Below are positions 44,024 to 53,037 of a stretch of 64,000 bases of DNA, piece after piece. The first letter of the stretch is position 1; each line of letters starts with the position of its first letter. The notes beneath the pieces were generated by a model, which saw nothing but the letters and a program-made list of their open reading frames with translations, did no database searches and was not told the origin of the DNA. This DNA comes from Lachnospiraceae bacterium (GTDB taxonomy: Bacteria > Bacillota > Clostridia > Lachnospirales > Lachnospiraceae), in contig JAFUXA010000007.1 in NCBI GenBank assembly GCA_017470985.1, positions 31,252-95,251 of the forward strand, read 5' to 3'. The position numbers and the translations under genes are program-made.

Positions 44024-44953
44024 CTATTTAACAATCCCCTCGTATCTTCCGCTTGCTCCACATGGAAGGAACAGTCCGGACTCTGTAACAGGAAGACCGA
44101 TTTCATCAGCCTCCACACTTCCGGGATACTTCTTGAGTGCTGTGGAAATCATATAGTGCAAAACAGCAGGCTGCAATCCTGTTGTATATGAATTCACCAG
44201 ATAGAATAGGGGCTCATCTGTCAGAAGCTCCGCTGCAAGAGTGATGAGCTCATATACAGCTTCTTCTAGTTTCCAGATTTCTCCTTTTGGGCCTCTGCCG
44301 TAAGAAGGAGGATCCATTATAATTCCATCATAATGATTGCCGCGTCGGATTTCGCGCTCTACGAATTTTTTGCAATCGTCCACCAGCCATCTGATTGGTG
44401 CGTCCCCTAAACCTGAAGATACAGCATTTTCTTTAGCCCATGTGACCATGCCTTTGGAAGCATCAACATGAGTTACGCTTGCTCCGGCAGCTGCTGCTGC
44501 AAGTGTAGCACCGCCTGTGTATGCAAACAGATTTAGTACTTTGATTTCTCTCTCAGGATTCTGTTTCTTCTTATTATATATAAGAGAAGAAAACCAGTCC
44601 CAGTTTGTAGCCTGCTCTGGAAATAATCCAGTGTGCTTGAAGCTGAATGGCTTGAGATTGAATGTAAGCTGACCATTTCCATTTACATAACCTGCATTTC
44701 CATCTGAGTGATTTGGTAAATTATAATTAATTGACCACTGCTCTGGCAGGTCAAAGAATTCCCATTCGCCACCGCCTTTTTTGCTTCTATGGTAATGGCC
44801 GTTGAGCTTGCGCCATTCTTTACACTCCTTTGGCGTATTCCAGATTACCTGAGGATCCGGTCTCAACAGAGTATATCCGCCCCATCTCTCGAGTTTCTCT
44901 CCCTCGCTACAATCTATTACTTCATAATCTTTCCAATTATCTGCAATCCACAT
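44024..44953 (-). CDS. Class I SAM-dependent methyltransferase (RlmI-like)
   Basis: A 309-residue methyltransferase resembling the catalytic part of the RlmI/RlmK 23S rRNA methyltransferase group. Seen: KVLNLFAYTGGATLAAAAAGASVTHVDASKGMVTWAKENA (SAM-binding motif I and II) and IIMDPPSYGRGPKGEIWKLEE (motif IV, DPPSYG). An N-terminal domain with WNTPKECKEWRKLNG precedes. No PUA domain is obvious, unlike RlmI. The target base or protein is not known. It stands alone on the reverse strand, with SD AAAGGAG upstream, and is bounded on its 5' side by repeat copy D. Confidence 0.85.
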   Translation of the reverse strand: MWIADNWKDYEVIDCSEGEKLERWGGYTLLRPDPQVIWNTPKECKEWRKLNGHYHRSKKGGGEWEFFDLPEQWSINYNLPNHSDGNAGYVNGNGQLTFNLKPFSFKHTGLFPEQATNWDWFSSLIYNKKKQNPEREIKVLNLFAYTGGATLAAAAAGASVTHVDASKGMVTWAKENAVSSGLGDAPIRWLVDDCKKFVEREIRRGNHYDGIIMDPPSYGRGPKGEIWKLEEAVYELITLAAELLTDEPLFYLVNSYTTGLQPAVLHYMISTALKKYPGSVEADEIGLPVTESGLFLPCGASGRYEGIVK

Positions 44954-45014
44954 ATCATGCTCCTTTTTAATATGAAAGTGTTTCTTCTATTATAATATGT
45001 ATTTCCGCTGCAAT

Positions 45015-45280
45015 GAATATTCCGCAACCGCCTAAGATGCAGCAGAATCTCTCGGCGGCCCTCTCCGGCGCACTAAATGTGACGCCTAAAGAGGACACGC
45101 CTGCGTCTACTGCTTCTAAGGCGCTTGCTGTATTAACGTAATAGTAGCTGGGACCTTAGGCAGAATAGACGAAGGGTTCTTCCTCCAAGGCTTACATGTA
45201 GTAAGCCGGGAGGGAGACCCTGAGAGATTCTGTTCTGCGTTAGGTACCAGCGGCCGATTAGGCGCTTGCGGAATATCTAA
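45015..45280. repeat. Long nested inverted repeat, copy D (diverged, reverse orientation)
   Basis: Outer blocks ATTCCGCAA 45019-45027, CGCCTAA 45029-45035 and CAGAATCTCTC 45043-45053 pair in nested order with GAGAGATTCTG 45222-45232, TTAGGCG 45258-45264 and TTGCGGAAT 45266-45274. Read in reverse it shows the core elements ACGTTAATA...CATTTAGTG and a CCGAGAGAT...TGCTGC segment resembling the right side of copy C. A second internal hairpin, GGCTTAC/GTAAGCC at 45189-45207, is flanked by GGGTTCTTCCTCC and GGGAGGGAGACCC. It fills the gap between the methyltransferase and the ribosomal promoter; no gene is seen there. Confidence 0.75.
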
Positions 45281-45387
45281 TATCGTCAGCTACGCTTGCA
45301 TAGTATAACAAAAGATTGTAATATTAGGAAGTATTTCACAGAAAAGCAAATTGTACTAAAAAAAATACAATTAAATATTTCAAACTC

Positions 45388-45416
45388 TTGCAAGTATTGA
45401 ATTTATAGGGTATACT
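45388..45416 (+). promoter_or_regulatory. Predicted promoter of the S10 superoperon
   Basis: TTGCAA at 45388-45393, a 17-base spacer and TATACT at 45411-45416, preceded by A/T-rich sequence that could act as an UP element. It is the only credible promoter before rpsJ and would produce a leader of about 230 bases. Confidence 0.8.
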
Positions 45417-45422
45417 AACTCT

Positions 45423-45656
45423 TGCTGTGACATTGATAGCGTTGAAGCGTGAGGTTGCTGCTGATAATCGACCATAGTTATTGGCAGGTTTTCCGTGGAG
45501 CGAATGTCAAGTTAGGAAACTGGCGACAAGTCACTGTACCCAATAATGTCTACCACGAGAGTAGAAACACGTGTGTAAATCCGTAGGACACACACGGAGG
45601 AGTGTACAGTCACCGCTTGTCGTACAATATTAAGTACGAAGGAGGCGACTTTTTTT
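45423..45656 (+). promoter_or_regulatory. Structured 5' leader of the S10 operon
   Basis: A 230-base leader with several hairpins: TCTAC/GTAGA at 45549-45565, CGTGTGT facing ACACACG at 45570-45596, a long enclosing pairing of CGACAAGTCACTGTAC (45524-45539) with GTACAGTCACCGCTTGTCG (45604-45622), and CGTAC/GTACG at 45621-45638 just before GGAGG. The last two share a few bases and so are partly alternative. A seven-T run lies between the ribosome binding site and the rpsJ ATG. By analogy with other S10 operons it is probably an autoregulatory leader, with L4 as the obvious candidate ligand; I did not recognise a named RNA family. Confidence 0.65.
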
Positions 45657-45971
45657 ATGGCAAGTATTATGAGAATCACACTCAAGGCTTATGATCACGA
45701 ATTAGTTGATGCATCTGCCAAGAAAATCATCGAGACTGTGAAGAAGGATGGAGCACAGGTGAGCGGACCAGTACCACTTCCAACAAAGAAGGAAGTTGTT
45801 ACTATCTTAAGAGCCGTACACAAGTACAAAGATTCTAGAGAGCAGTTCGAGCAGAGAACTCATAAGAGACTCATTGATGTTGTTAACCCAACTCAGAAGA
45901 CAATTGATGCTCTTCAGAGAGTTGATATGCCAGCTGGTGTATTTATCAACATCGCAATGAAAGAGAAGTAG
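45657..45971 (+). CDS. rpsJ: 30S ribosomal protein S10
   Basis: A 104-residue S10, part of the 30S head and also the NusE antitermination factor. Seen: [71 protein letters not shown], essentially canonical. The start ATG lies 11 bases after GGAGG, with MASI before the conserved MRI. It is the first gene of the S10-spc-alpha block and is separated from rplC by a 156-base structured gap. Confidence 0.97.
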   Translation: MASIMRITLKAYDHELVDASAKKIIETVKKDGAQVSGPVPLPTKKEVVTILRAVHKYKDSREQFEQRTHKRLIDVVNPTQKTIDALQRVDMPAGVFINIAMKEK

Positions 45972-46044
45972 GAAATACTTCAAAACAATTTTGTAAATCC
46001 TCGATAGGTTTAATATAGAAGCAACTATATGTTCCACTTATATT

Positions 46045-46119
46045 ACCTGTACTAGGATGATCGGTTCCGCTACTCCGTATATACGGGCATGAAGCGATCC
46101 GCTGTAGATTAACAGGAGG
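46045..46119 (+). promoter_or_regulatory. Hairpin region before rplC that involves the ribosome binding site
   Basis: CCTGT at 46046-46050 pairs with ACAGG at 46112-46116, the latter overlapping the AGGAGG of rplC. Inside, GGAT(GAT)CG at 46055 faces CGATCC at 46095-46100, and the apex is a perfect palindrome CCGTATATACGG at 46075-46086. The fold would partly hide the rplC ribosome binding site. Regulation is inference. Confidence 0.5.
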
Positions 46120-46127
46120 TAAGAAAA

Positions 46128-46811
46128 ATGAAGAAAGCTATTTTAGCAACAAAAGTCGGAATGACACAGATCTTCAACGAAGAGGGATCATTGATTCCTG
46201 TAACAGTTCTTCAGGCTGGCCCTTGTGCAGTAACACAGGTTAAGACAGTTGAGAATGACGGTTACGAAGCAGTTCAGGTTGGATTCGTTGACAAGAAGGA
46301 AAAGGTTGTCAACAAGGATGCAGCTGGAAAGAAGTCTATCAAGCGTAGACATGGAGTAAACAAAGCTGAGAAGGGACACTTCGATAAGGCTGGCGTATCT
46401 GGAAAGAGATATGTAAGAGAGTTTAAGTTTGAGAATTGCGCAGATTACAATCTTGGCGATGAAATCAAGGCTGACATTTTTGAAGCTGGTGACAAGATTG
46501 ATGCTACAGCAATTTCAAAGGGTAAGGGATTCCAGGGTGCTATCAAGAGACTTGGTCAGCACAGAGGACCTATGGCACATGGCTCTAAGTTCCATCGTCA
46601 TCAGGGTTCTAACGGTTCTTGTTCTACACCAAGTAGAGTATTCAAGGGCAAGGGAATGCCAGGACATATGGGTAGCGTAAAGGTTACTATCCAGAACCTT
46701 GAAGTTGTAAAGGTAGATGTAGAGAACAACCTGCTTTTGGTTAAGGGTGCTGTTCCAGGACCTAAGAAGTCTCTCGTTACTATTAAAGAGTCTGTTAAGG
46801 CAGGTAAATAA
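46128..46811 (+). CDS. rplC: 50S ribosomal protein L3
   Basis: A 227-residue L3, which binds 23S rRNA near the peptidyl-transferase centre and starts 50S assembly. Seen: [15 protein letters not shown] at the N-terminus, [29 protein letters not shown] loop region with the conserved Gln/His residues, and [24 protein letters not shown]. Length is slightly above the bacterial usual (about 209). It starts 8 bases after AGGAGG. Confidence 0.97.
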   Translation: MKKAILATKVGMTQIFNEEGSLIPVTVLQAGPCAVTQVKTVENDGYEAVQVGFVDKKEKVVNKDAAGKKSIKRRHGVNKAEKGHFDKAGVSGKRYVREFKFENCADYNLGDEIKADIFEAGDKIDATAISKGKGFQGAIKRLGQHRGPMAHGSKFHRHQGSNGSCSTPSRVFKGKGMPGHMGSVKVTIQNLEVVKVDVENNLLLVKGAVPGPKKSLVTIKESVKAGK

Positions 46812-46840
46812 TTCGGTAGAAGGAAAGGAGGAGCTTTACG

Positions 46841-47461
46841 ATGGCTAAAGTATCCGTATACAATATGGAAGGCAAGGAAGTTGAGAAGATCGACCTCAAC
46901 GATGCAGTCTTCGGTGTAGAAGTAAACGAGCATCTCGTTCATCTCGCAGTTGTTCAGCAACTTGCAAATAATCGCCAGGGAACTCAGAAGGCAAAGACAC
47001 GTTCTGAAGTTAGCGGTGGCGGAAGAAAACCATGGAGACAGAAGGGAACAGGACATGCACGTCAGGGTTCTACAAGATCTCCACAGTGGACAGGCGGCGG
47101 AGTCGTATTCGCACCAGTACCAAGAGATTATTCCTTCAAGTTAAACAAGAAGGAGAAGAGAGCAGCTCTTAAGTCTGCATTATCTTCTAAGGTAGCTGAG
47201 AACAAGTTCGTTGTTGTTGATGAGCTTAAGTTCGACGGTATCAAGACAAAGGATTTCGCAAAGGTTTTATCTAACCTCAAGGTAGAGAAGGCACTTGTAG
47301 TAATCAGCGATAATGATGAGAATGTAGTTAAGTCTGCAAGAAACATCGCTACAGTAAAGACAGCTTCAACAGAGACAATCAATGTGTTCGATATCTTAAA
47401 GTACGACACAGTTGTTGTTACAAAGGATGCTGTAAATAAGATTCAGGAGGTGTATGCATAA
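46841..47461 (+). CDS. rplD: 50S ribosomal protein L4
   Basis: A 206-residue L4, which lines the exit tunnel and in several bacteria represses the S10 operon. Seen: [78 protein letters not shown], the conserved tunnel loop. An AAGGAGG site lies upstream, and the stop shares a base with the rplW start. It is the natural candidate regulator for the leader at 45423. Confidence 0.97.
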   Translation: MAKVSVYNMEGKEVEKIDLNDAVFGVEVNEHLVHLAVVQQLANNRQGTQKAKTRSEVSGGGRKPWRQKGTGHARQGSTRSPQWTGGGVVFAPVPRDYSFKLNKKEKRAALKSALSSKVAENKFVVVDELKFDGIKTKDFAKVLSNLKVEKALVVISDNDENVVKSARNIATVKTASTETINVFDILKYDTVVVTKDAVNKIQEVYA

Positions 47462-47760
47462 TGGCAAACGTACAATATTATGATGTTATCATCGAGCCTG
47501 TAATTACAGAGAAAAGTATGAACGCTATGGCTGAGAAGAAGTATACATTTCTTGTTCATCCAGAAGCTAACAAGACAATGATAAAGGATGCAGTTGAGAG
47601 AATGTTCGAAGGCACAAAGGTTGCTTCTGTTAACACTATGAACAATAGCGGCAAAGAGAAGAGACGTGGTAGAACAGTTGGAAAGACTGCTAAGTACAAG
47701 AAGGCAATTGTTCAGCTTACAGCTAACAGCAAGGATATCGAGATTTTTGCTGGACTTTAA
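47461..47760 (+). CDS. rplW: 50S ribosomal protein L23
   Basis: A 99-residue L23 located at the tunnel exit, docking site for trigger factor and SRP. Seen: [44 protein letters not shown] and [23 protein letters not shown], canonical. It is translated from an ATG that overlaps the last base of rplD, with AGGAGG inside the rplD end. A 181-base gap with short palindromes follows before rplB. Confidence 0.97.
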   Translation: MANVQYYDVIIEPVITEKSMNAMAEKKYTFLVHPEANKTMIKDAVERMFEGTKVASVNTMNNSGKEKRRGRTVGKTAKYKKAIVQLTANSKDIEIFAGL

Positions 47761-47941
47761 AATTGCGTAGCAATTTTAAGTTGCGGGATTAAAGCGAAGC
47801 GCCGCGACTTCCTTATAAAAAAGAGGAAGCACCGCAACTACCTTATGAAAAGCGCTGATCCGAAAGGATCAAGAATATCTCGAAATAATTATACGTCAGA
47901 AAAGACGCGACAATGAAAACGTATTTGAAAGGAGAAAGAAA
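47761..47941 (+). other. Unusually long structured gap between rplW and rplB
   Basis: The gap starts with a perfect AATTGC(GTA)GCAATT palindrome that touches the rplW stop, then two related segments, GCCGCGACTTCCTTATAAAAA and ACCGCAACTACCTTATGAAAA, and a GATCC(GAAA)GGATC hairpin at about 47857-47870. No frame is visible. The AAAGGAG of rplB is at its end. Function is unknown; it could be a processing or attenuation point. Confidence 0.65.
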
Positions 47942-48784
47942 ATGGGAATTAAGACATATAACCCATATACACCTTCCAGAAGAAATATGACTGGTTCAGA
48001 TTTCTCTGAGATTACAAAAAATACTCCTGAGAAATCACTTACAACTTCTTTAAAGAAGAACGCTGGTCGTAATAATCAGGGTAAGATTACAGTAAGACAC
48101 CAGGGTGGTGGAAACAGAAGAAAATACAGAATCATCGACTTCAAGAGAAGAAAAGATGATGTACCTGCAAAGGTAATTGGTATCGAGTACGATCCAAACA
48201 GAACAGCTAATATCGCACTTATCTGCTACGCAGATGGCGAGAAGGCATACATCCTTGCACCAGAAGGATTGACAGATGGAATGACAGTTATGAACGGAGC
48301 TAACGCAGAAATCCGTGTTGGTAACTGCTTACCACTTGAGAATATCCCAGTTGGTACAATGATTCACAATATTGAGATGTACCCAGGTAAGGGCGGACAG
48401 TTGGTTCGTTCAGCTGGTAATGCAGCTCAGCTCATGGCTAAGGAAGGTAAGTACGCAACACTTCGTCTTCCATCAGGCGAAATGAGAATGATTCCTTTAA
48501 ATTGTAGAGCTACAATCGGTGTTATCGGAAATGGTGACCACAACCTTGTTAAGATTGGTAAGGCTGGTCGTAAGCGCCATATGGGTATCCGCCCAACAGT
48601 TCGTGGTTCTGTTATGAACCCTAATGACCATCCACATGGTGGTGGTGAAGGTAAGGCTCCAGTTGGACGTCCAGGTCCATGTACACCTTGGGGTAAACCT
48701 GCACTTGGTCTTAAGACACGTAAGAAGCACAAGAGTTCTAACAAGCTTATCGTAAGAAGAAGAGACGGTAAGGCTATCAAGTAA
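47942..48784 (+). CDS. rplB: 50S ribosomal protein L2
   Basis: A 280-residue L2, essential for subunit joining and peptidyl-transferase activity. Seen: [60 protein letters not shown], the [25 protein letters not shown] block and [27 protein letters not shown] with the functionally important His in HPHGGGEG. Length is normal. The start follows AAAGGAGAAAG. Confidence 0.97.
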   Translation: MGIKTYNPYTPSRRNMTGSDFSEITKNTPEKSLTTSLKKNAGRNNQGKITVRHQGGGNRRKYRIIDFKRRKDDVPAKVIGIEYDPNRTANIALICYADGEKAYILAPEGLTDGMTVMNGANAEIRVGNCLPLENIPVGTMIHNIEMYPGKGGQLVRSAGNAAQLMAKEGKYATLRLPSGEMRMIPLNCRATIGVIGNGDHNLVKIGKAGRKRHMGIRPTVRGSVMNPNDHPHGGGEGKAPVGRPGPCTPWGKPALGLKTRKKHKSSNKLIVRRRDGKAIK

Positions 48785-48794
48785 GGAGGATATT

Positions 48795-49076
48795 ATGGCA
48801 CGTTCATTAAAGAAGGGACCATTTGCTGATGAAAGCTTATTAAAGAAGGTTGATGCAATGAACGCATCTGGTGACAAGTCTGTTATCAAGACATGGTCAC
48901 GCCGTTCAACAATCTTTCCACAGATGGTAGGACATACAATCGCTGTTCATGACGGAAGAAAGCATGTTCCTGTATATGTTACAGAGGATATGGTAGGACA
49001 TAAGCTCGGTGAGTTCGTAGCTACAAGAACTTACAGAGGTCATGACAAGAACGAAAAGAAATCTAAAGTACGCTAA
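48795..49076 (+). CDS. rpsS: 30S ribosomal protein S19
   Basis: A 93-residue S19 of the 30S head, contacting S13 and the A-site tRNA. Seen: [19 protein letters not shown] and [53 protein letters not shown], canonical over the full length. It starts 10 bases after the rplB stop, behind AAGGAGG. Confidence 0.98.
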   Translation: MARSLKKGPFADESLLKKVDAMNASGDKSVIKTWSRRSTIFPQMVGHTIAVHDGRKHVPVYVTEDMVGHKLGEFVATRTYRGHDKNEKKSKVR

Positions 49077-49099
49077 TTTTTGAAAGGAGGTTTCATATC

Positions 49100-49495
49100 A
49101 TGGCAAAAGGACATAGATCCCAGGTTAAACGTGAGAGAAACAGTCAAAAAGATACAAGACCTTCAGCAAAGTTATCTTTCGCTAGAATGTCTGTTACAAA
49201 GGCTTGCTTCGTATTGGACGCTATTCGCGGAAAGGATGTTCAGACAGCTCTTGCTATCGTAACTTACAATCCTAGATACGCATCAAGCATTGTAGAGAAA
49301 TTATTAAAGTCAGCTATTGCAAATGCTGAGAATAACTATCCAGATAAGAATTACAGTTTGGAAAACCTTTATGTTGCAGAGTGTTATGCAAACAAGGGAC
49401 CAACAATGAAGAGAATTAGACCAAGAGCACAGGGTAGAGCTTATAGAATCGAGAAGAGAATGAGCCACATTACAATCGTGCTCGATGAGAGATAG
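49100..49495 (+). CDS. rplV: 50S ribosomal protein L22
   Basis: A 131-residue L22, whose beta-hairpin reaches into the exit tunnel. Seen: SFARMSVTKACFVLDAIRGKDVQTALAIVTYNPRYASSIVEKLLKSAIANAENN and the tunnel hairpin KGPTMKRIRPRAQGRAYRIEKRMSHITIVL. The ATG at 49100 follows GAAAGGAGG. An overlapping frame from 49080 in another register is discarded. Confidence 0.97.
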   Translation: MAKGHRSQVKRERNSQKDTRPSAKLSFARMSVTKACFVLDAIRGKDVQTALAIVTYNPRYASSIVEKLLKSAIANAENNYPDKNYSLENLYVAECYANKGPTMKRIRPRAQGRAYRIEKRMSHITIVLDER

Positions 49496-49504
49496 GAGGC
49501 AGTC

Positions 49505-50161
49505 ATGGGACAGAAAGTTAATCCTCACGGCTTAAGAGTCGGTGTTATCAAGGATTGGGATTCTAAGTGGTATGCAGAGGACCAGTTCGCTGATTACTTA
49601 GTTGAAGATTATAATATCAGAACATTTCTTAAGAAGAAATTATATGCAGCTGGCATTTCAAAGATTGAAATTGAAAGAGCAGCTGGTAGAGTAAAAGTTA
49701 CTGTTTACACAGCTAAGCCTGGTGTCGTTATCGGTAAGGGTGGAGCTGAAATCGAGAAAGTTAAGTCTGAATTACAGAAGTTGACAACAGAGAAGCTTGT
49801 TGTTGATGTTAAGGAAATCAAGAGACCTGACAAGGATGCACAGCTTGTTGCAGAGAACATCGCTCAGCAGCTTGAGAACCGTGTATCATTCCGTAGAGCT
49901 ATGAAGTCTTGCATGTCAAGAGCTATGAAGTCTGGCATCAAGGGTATCAAGACTAGCTGTTCAGGACGTCTTGGTGGTGCTGATATGGCTCGTACAGAGT
50001 TCTACAGCGAAGGTACAATTCCACTTCAGACACTTAGAGCAGATATTGATTATGGATTCGCTGAGGCTGACACAACTTATGGTAAGGTCGGCGTAAAGGT
50101 ATGGATCTACAAGGGAGAGGTTCTTCCTACAAAGGGTAACAAGGAAGGAGGAGTTCAGTAA
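49505..50161 (+). CDS. rpsC: 30S ribosomal protein S3
   Basis: A 218-residue S3, part of the mRNA entry channel. Seen: [23 protein letters not shown], a KH domain with [20 protein letters not shown], and the C-terminal domain with [17 protein letters not shown]-like and [16 protein letters not shown]. The RBS TAGGAGG precedes. The stop overlaps the rplP start (TAATG), giving translational coupling. Confidence 0.98.
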   Translation: MGQKVNPHGLRVGVIKDWDSKWYAEDQFADYLVEDYNIRTFLKKKLYAAGISKIEIERAAGRVKVTVYTAKPGVVIGKGGAEIEKVKSELQKLTTEKLVVDVKEIKRPDKDAQLVAENIAQQLENRVSFRRAMKSCMSRAMKSGIKGIKTSCSGRLGGADMARTEFYSEGTIPLQTLRADIDYGFAEADTTYGKVGVKVWIYKGEVLPTKGNKEGGVQ

Positions 50162-50598
50162 TGTTAATGCCAAAGAGAGTTAAGCATCGTAAGCAGTTCC
50201 GTGGAAAGATGACAGGAAAGGCTACACGAGGCAATAAGATTACATACGGTGAGTATGGTATCGTGGCAACTGAGCCATGCTGGATTCGTTCAAATCAGAT
50301 CGAGGCAGCCCGTATTGCAATGACACGTTACATCAAGCGTGGTGGTAAAGTTTGGATCAAGATTTTCCCTGATAAGCCAGTTACAGCTAAGCCAGCTGAA
50401 ACTCGAATGGGTTCTGGTAAGGGAGCTTTAGAGTACTGGGTAGCAGTTGTTAAACCAGGTAGAGTATTATTTGAGATCTCAGGAGTTCAGGAAGACGTTG
50501 CTCGTGAAGCTTTACGTCTTGCTACACACAAATTACCTTGCAAGTGCAAGATAGTTTCTCGTGCAGATTTAGAAAGCGAGGTTGCAAATGAAAACTAA
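50161..50598 (+). CDS. rplP: 50S ribosomal protein L16
   Basis: A 145-residue L16 that helps position A-site tRNA. Seen: [88 protein letters not shown], canonical. The start is the ATG overlapping the rpsC stop, with GGAGG inside rpsC; it also overlaps the rpmC start at its own end. Confidence 0.98.
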   Translation: MLMPKRVKHRKQFRGKMTGKATRGNKITYGEYGIVATEPCWIRSNQIEAARIAMTRYIKRGGKVWIKIFPDKPVTAKPAETRMGSGKGALEYWVAVVKPGRVLFEISGVQEDVAREALRLATHKLPCKCKIVSRADLESEVANEN

Positions 50599-50794
50599 TA
50601 CATATGTAGAAGAGTTAAAGAAGGCATCTGTTGCAGATTTAAATGCACAGTTAGTTGAAGCAAAGAAGGAACTTTTTAATTTAAGATTCCAGAATGCAAC
50701 CAATCAGTTAGAGAATACAGCTAGAATCAAGGAAGTTAGAAGAAACATCGCTAGAATTCAGACTGTAATTACAGAGGCTGAGAAGAATCAGTAA
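50588..50794 (+). CDS. rpmC: 50S ribosomal protein L29
   Basis: A 68-residue L29 at the tunnel exit. The start is ATG 50588, which overlaps the end of rplP by 11 bases and follows a GAGG in rplP; an in-frame TTG at 50582 is less likely. Seen: [47 protein letters not shown], typical two-helix protein. Confidence 0.95.
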   Translation: MKTNTYVEELKKASVADLNAQLVEAKKELFNLRFQNATNQLENTARIKEVRRNIARIQTVITEAEKNQ

Positions 50795-50831
50795 GATTGG
50801 AATCGTATAGATTAGAAAGGAGACAATTATC

Positions 50832-51089
50832 GTGGAAGAAAGAAATCTTAGAAAAACACGTGTAGGTGTTGTTGTAAGCGATAAGATGGACAAGACAATC
50901 GTTGTTGCTGTAAAGGACAACGTAAAGCATCCACTTTACAACAAGATCGTTAAGAGAACTTATAAATTAAAGGCTCATGACGAGGCTAATGACGCTCACA
51001 TTGGTGATACAGTCAAGGTTATGGAGACAAGACCATTGTCTAAGGACAAGAGATGGAGACTTGTTGAAGTCATGGAGAGAGCAAAGTAA
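50832..51089 (+). CDS. rpsQ: 30S ribosomal protein S17
   Basis: An 85-residue S17, an early 16S rRNA binder. The start is GTG at 50832, placed by AAAGGAG nine bases upstream. Seen: [48 protein letters not shown] and [22 protein letters not shown], canonical. Confidence 0.97.
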   Translation: MEERNLRKTRVGVVVSDKMDKTIVVAVKDNVKHPLYNKIVKRTYKLKAHDEANDAHIGDTVKVMETRPLSKDKRWRLVEVMERAK

Positions 51090-51107
51090 TAGAAGGAGGC
51101 TACAAGC

Positions 51108-51476
51108 ATGGTACAGCAGGAAAGTAGATTAAAGGTTGCTGATAACACAGGTGCTAAGGAAATCCTTGTTATTCGTGTTATGGGCGGTTCTACAAGAAGA
51201 TATGCTAACATTGGTGACATAATCACTGCTACAGTAAAAGATGCAACACCTGGCGGAGTTGTTAAGAAGGGTGATGTTGTAAAAGCTGTTGTAGTACGTA
51301 CAAAGAAGGGTGCTCGTCGTAAGGATGGATCTTACATCAAGTTTGATGAGAACGCAGCCGTTATCATCAAAGATGACAAGACTCCAAGAGGAACTCGTAT
51401 TTTTGGACCTGTAGCTAGAGAGCTTCGTGATAAGCAATTCATGAAAATCGTTTCTCTTGCTCCAGAAGTATTATAG
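51108..51476 (+). CDS. rplN: 50S ribosomal protein L14
   Basis: A 122-residue L14 at the subunit interface (bridges to 16S rRNA). Seen: [68 protein letters not shown] and the C-terminal [28 protein letters not shown], canonical. AAGGAGG precedes. Confidence 0.98.
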   Translation: MVQQESRLKVADNTGAKEILVIRVMGGSTRRYANIGDIITATVKDATPGGVVKKGDVVKAVVVRTKKGARRKDGSYIKFDENAAVIIKDDKTPRGTRIFGPVARELRDKQFMKIVSLAPEVL

Positions 51477-51486
51477 GAGGTAAACG

Positions 51487-51819
51487 ATGGCAACATTGAA
51501 GATTAAGAAGGGCGACACAGTAAGAGTTATTGCTGGCGCTGATAAAGATAACGAGGGCAAGGTTATTGCTGTAAATAAGGAGAACCACAGCGTTGTAGTT
51601 GAGGGTGTAAACCTTGTTAAGAAGCATACAAAGCCAAGCATGGCAAACCAGGCCGGCGGAATTATTGAGCAGGAAGCTCCAATTGATATTTCAAATGTCG
51701 TTTTATTAGTAGATGGACAGCCTACAAAGGTTGGATTCAAGCGTGTTGAAGATCCAGCTAGAGCAGGTAAGACAAAGGCAGTTCGTGTAGCTAAGAAGAC
51801 TGGCAAGGAAATCGATTAA
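51487..51819 (+). CDS. rplX: 50S ribosomal protein L24
   Basis: A 110-residue L24, an assembly initiator carrying a KOW motif near the N-terminus ([26 protein letters not shown]). The rest ([33 protein letters not shown]) is canonical. It starts 10 bases after the rplN stop, behind AGGAGG. Confidence 0.97.
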   Translation: MATLKIKKGDTVRVIAGADKDNEGKVIAVNKENHSVVVEGVNLVKKHTKPSMANQAGGIIEQEAPIDISNVVLLVDGQPTKVGFKRVEDPARAGKTKAVRVAKKTGKEID

Positions 51820-51842
51820 TATCACGAAAGGAGATAAGACCG

Positions 51843-52382
51843 TTGAGTAGAGTTAAAGATCAATATTTAAACGAAATCGTACCTAAGATGGTAGAGAAGT
51901 TCGGTTATAAGAATATTATGGAAGTTCCAAAGCTTGACAAGATCGTAATCAACATGGGTGTTGGTGAAGCTAAGGAAAATGCAAAGGTTTTAGAGGCAGC
52001 TATCAAAGACATGGAAGCTATTACAGGTCAGAAGGCTGTTCCTACTAGAGCAAAGAACTCAATCGCTAACTTCAAGTTAAGAGAAGGTATGGCAATTGGA
52101 TGTAAGACAACTTTGAGAGGCGAGAAGATGTATGACTTCGCTGATCGTCTCATCAACTTAGCACTTCCACGTGTACGTGACTTTAGAGGTGTTAGCGCAG
52201 ATTCTTTCGATGGAAGAGGAAATTATGCACTTGGTATCAAGGAGCAGATCATCTTCCCTGAGATCGAGTATGACAAGGTTGATAAAGTTAGAGGTATGGA
52301 TGTAATTTTTGTAACAACAGCTAAGACAGACGAAGAAGCTCGTGAGTTATTGAGATTATTCGGTATGCCTTTTGTAAAGTAA
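51843..52382 (+). CDS. rplE: 50S ribosomal protein L5
   Basis: A 179-residue L5 that binds 5S rRNA and contacts P-site tRNA. The start is TTG at 51843, set by AAAGGAG upstream and by the conserved N-terminus ([43 protein letters not shown]). [38 protein letters not shown] follows. The weak start codon may tune its level. Confidence 0.97.
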   Translation: MSRVKDQYLNEIVPKMVEKFGYKNIMEVPKLDKIVINMGVGEAKENAKVLEAAIKDMEAITGQKAVPTRAKNSIANFKLREGMAIGCKTTLRGEKMYDFADRLINLALPRVRDFRGVSADSFDGRGNYALGIKEQIIFPEIEYDKVDKVRGMDVIFVTTAKTDEEARELLRLFGMPFVK

Positions 52383-52397
52383 TTCAGGAGGATTAAC

Positions 52398-52583
52398 ATG
52401 GCTAGAAAATCAATGAAGGTAAAGCAGGCACGTAAGCAGAAGTTCTCTACAAGAGAGTATTCAAGATGTAGAATCTGTGGACGTCCACATGCTTATTTAA
52501 GAAAATATGGTATCTGCAGAGTTTGCTTCCGTGAGTTAGCATACAAGGGCCAGATTCCAGGAGTGAAGAAAGCTTCTTGGTAA
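52398..52583 (+). CDS. rpsN: 30S ribosomal protein S14, zinc-binding type
   Basis: A 61-residue short S14 (type Z, also called rpsZ) with a zinc site of Cys24, Cys27, Cys40 and Cys43 ([20 protein letters not shown]). The C-terminus [18 protein letters not shown] is canonical for the C+ form. CAGGAGG precedes the ATG. Such zinc forms can be replaced by a C- paralog when zinc is scarce; none is in the window. Confidence 0.98.
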   Translation: MARKSMKVKQARKQKFSTREYSRCRICGRPHAYLRKYGICRVCFRELAYKGQIPGVKKASW

Positions 52584-52625
52584 GAGCTAGATTCTTTACA
52601 TGAGTATTTAGGAGGAAAAACAATC

Positions 52626-53027
52626 ATGACAATGAGTGATCCAATCGCAGATATGCTTACAAGAATTCGTAATGCTAATACTGCTAAACATGATACAGTA
52701 GATGTACCAGTTTCAAAGATTAAGCTTGCTATTGCTGATATCCTTGTAGATGAAGGATACATCGCAAAGTATGACATCATTGAGGATGGTAATTTTAAGA
52801 GCATGCGCATTACTTTGAAGTATGGCGCTAACAAGAATGAGAAGATCATCACAGGCATCAAGAGAATCTCTAAGCCAGGTCTTCGTATTTATGCAGGTAA
52901 GGATGAAATCCCTACAGTTCTTGGTGGACTTGGTATTGCAATCCTTTCTACAAACAAGGGAATCGTTACAGACAAAGAGGCTAGAAAGCTTCAGGTCGGT
53001 GGTGAAGTACTTGCCTTTGTTTGGTAG
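52626..53027 (+). CDS. rpsH: 30S ribosomal protein S8
   Basis: A 133-residue S8, binder of 16S helix 21 and the known repressor of the spc operon in E. coli. Seen: [44 protein letters not shown] and [54 protein letters not shown] 52626 (MTMSDP) is nine bases from AGGAGGA; ATG 52632 would also fit. A 126-base gap with three hairpins follows. Confidence 0.97.
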   Translation: MTMSDPIADMLTRIRNANTAKHDTVDVPVSKIKLAIADILVDEGYIAKYDIIEDGNFKSMRITLKYGANKNEKIITGIKRISKPGLRIYAGKDEIPTVLGGLGIAILSTNKGIVTDKEARKLQVGGEVLAFVW

Positions 53028-53037
53028 TTTAACTGCA

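Noticed and set aside
44789-44995. Forward-strand frame inside the methyltransferase region
   Set aside because: It is a shadow of the reverse-strand methyltransferase and has no ribosome binding site.
47128-48889. Antisense frames within rplD and rplB/rpsS
   Set aside because: They arise from biased codon use of highly expressed ribosomal genes and have no conserved motifs.
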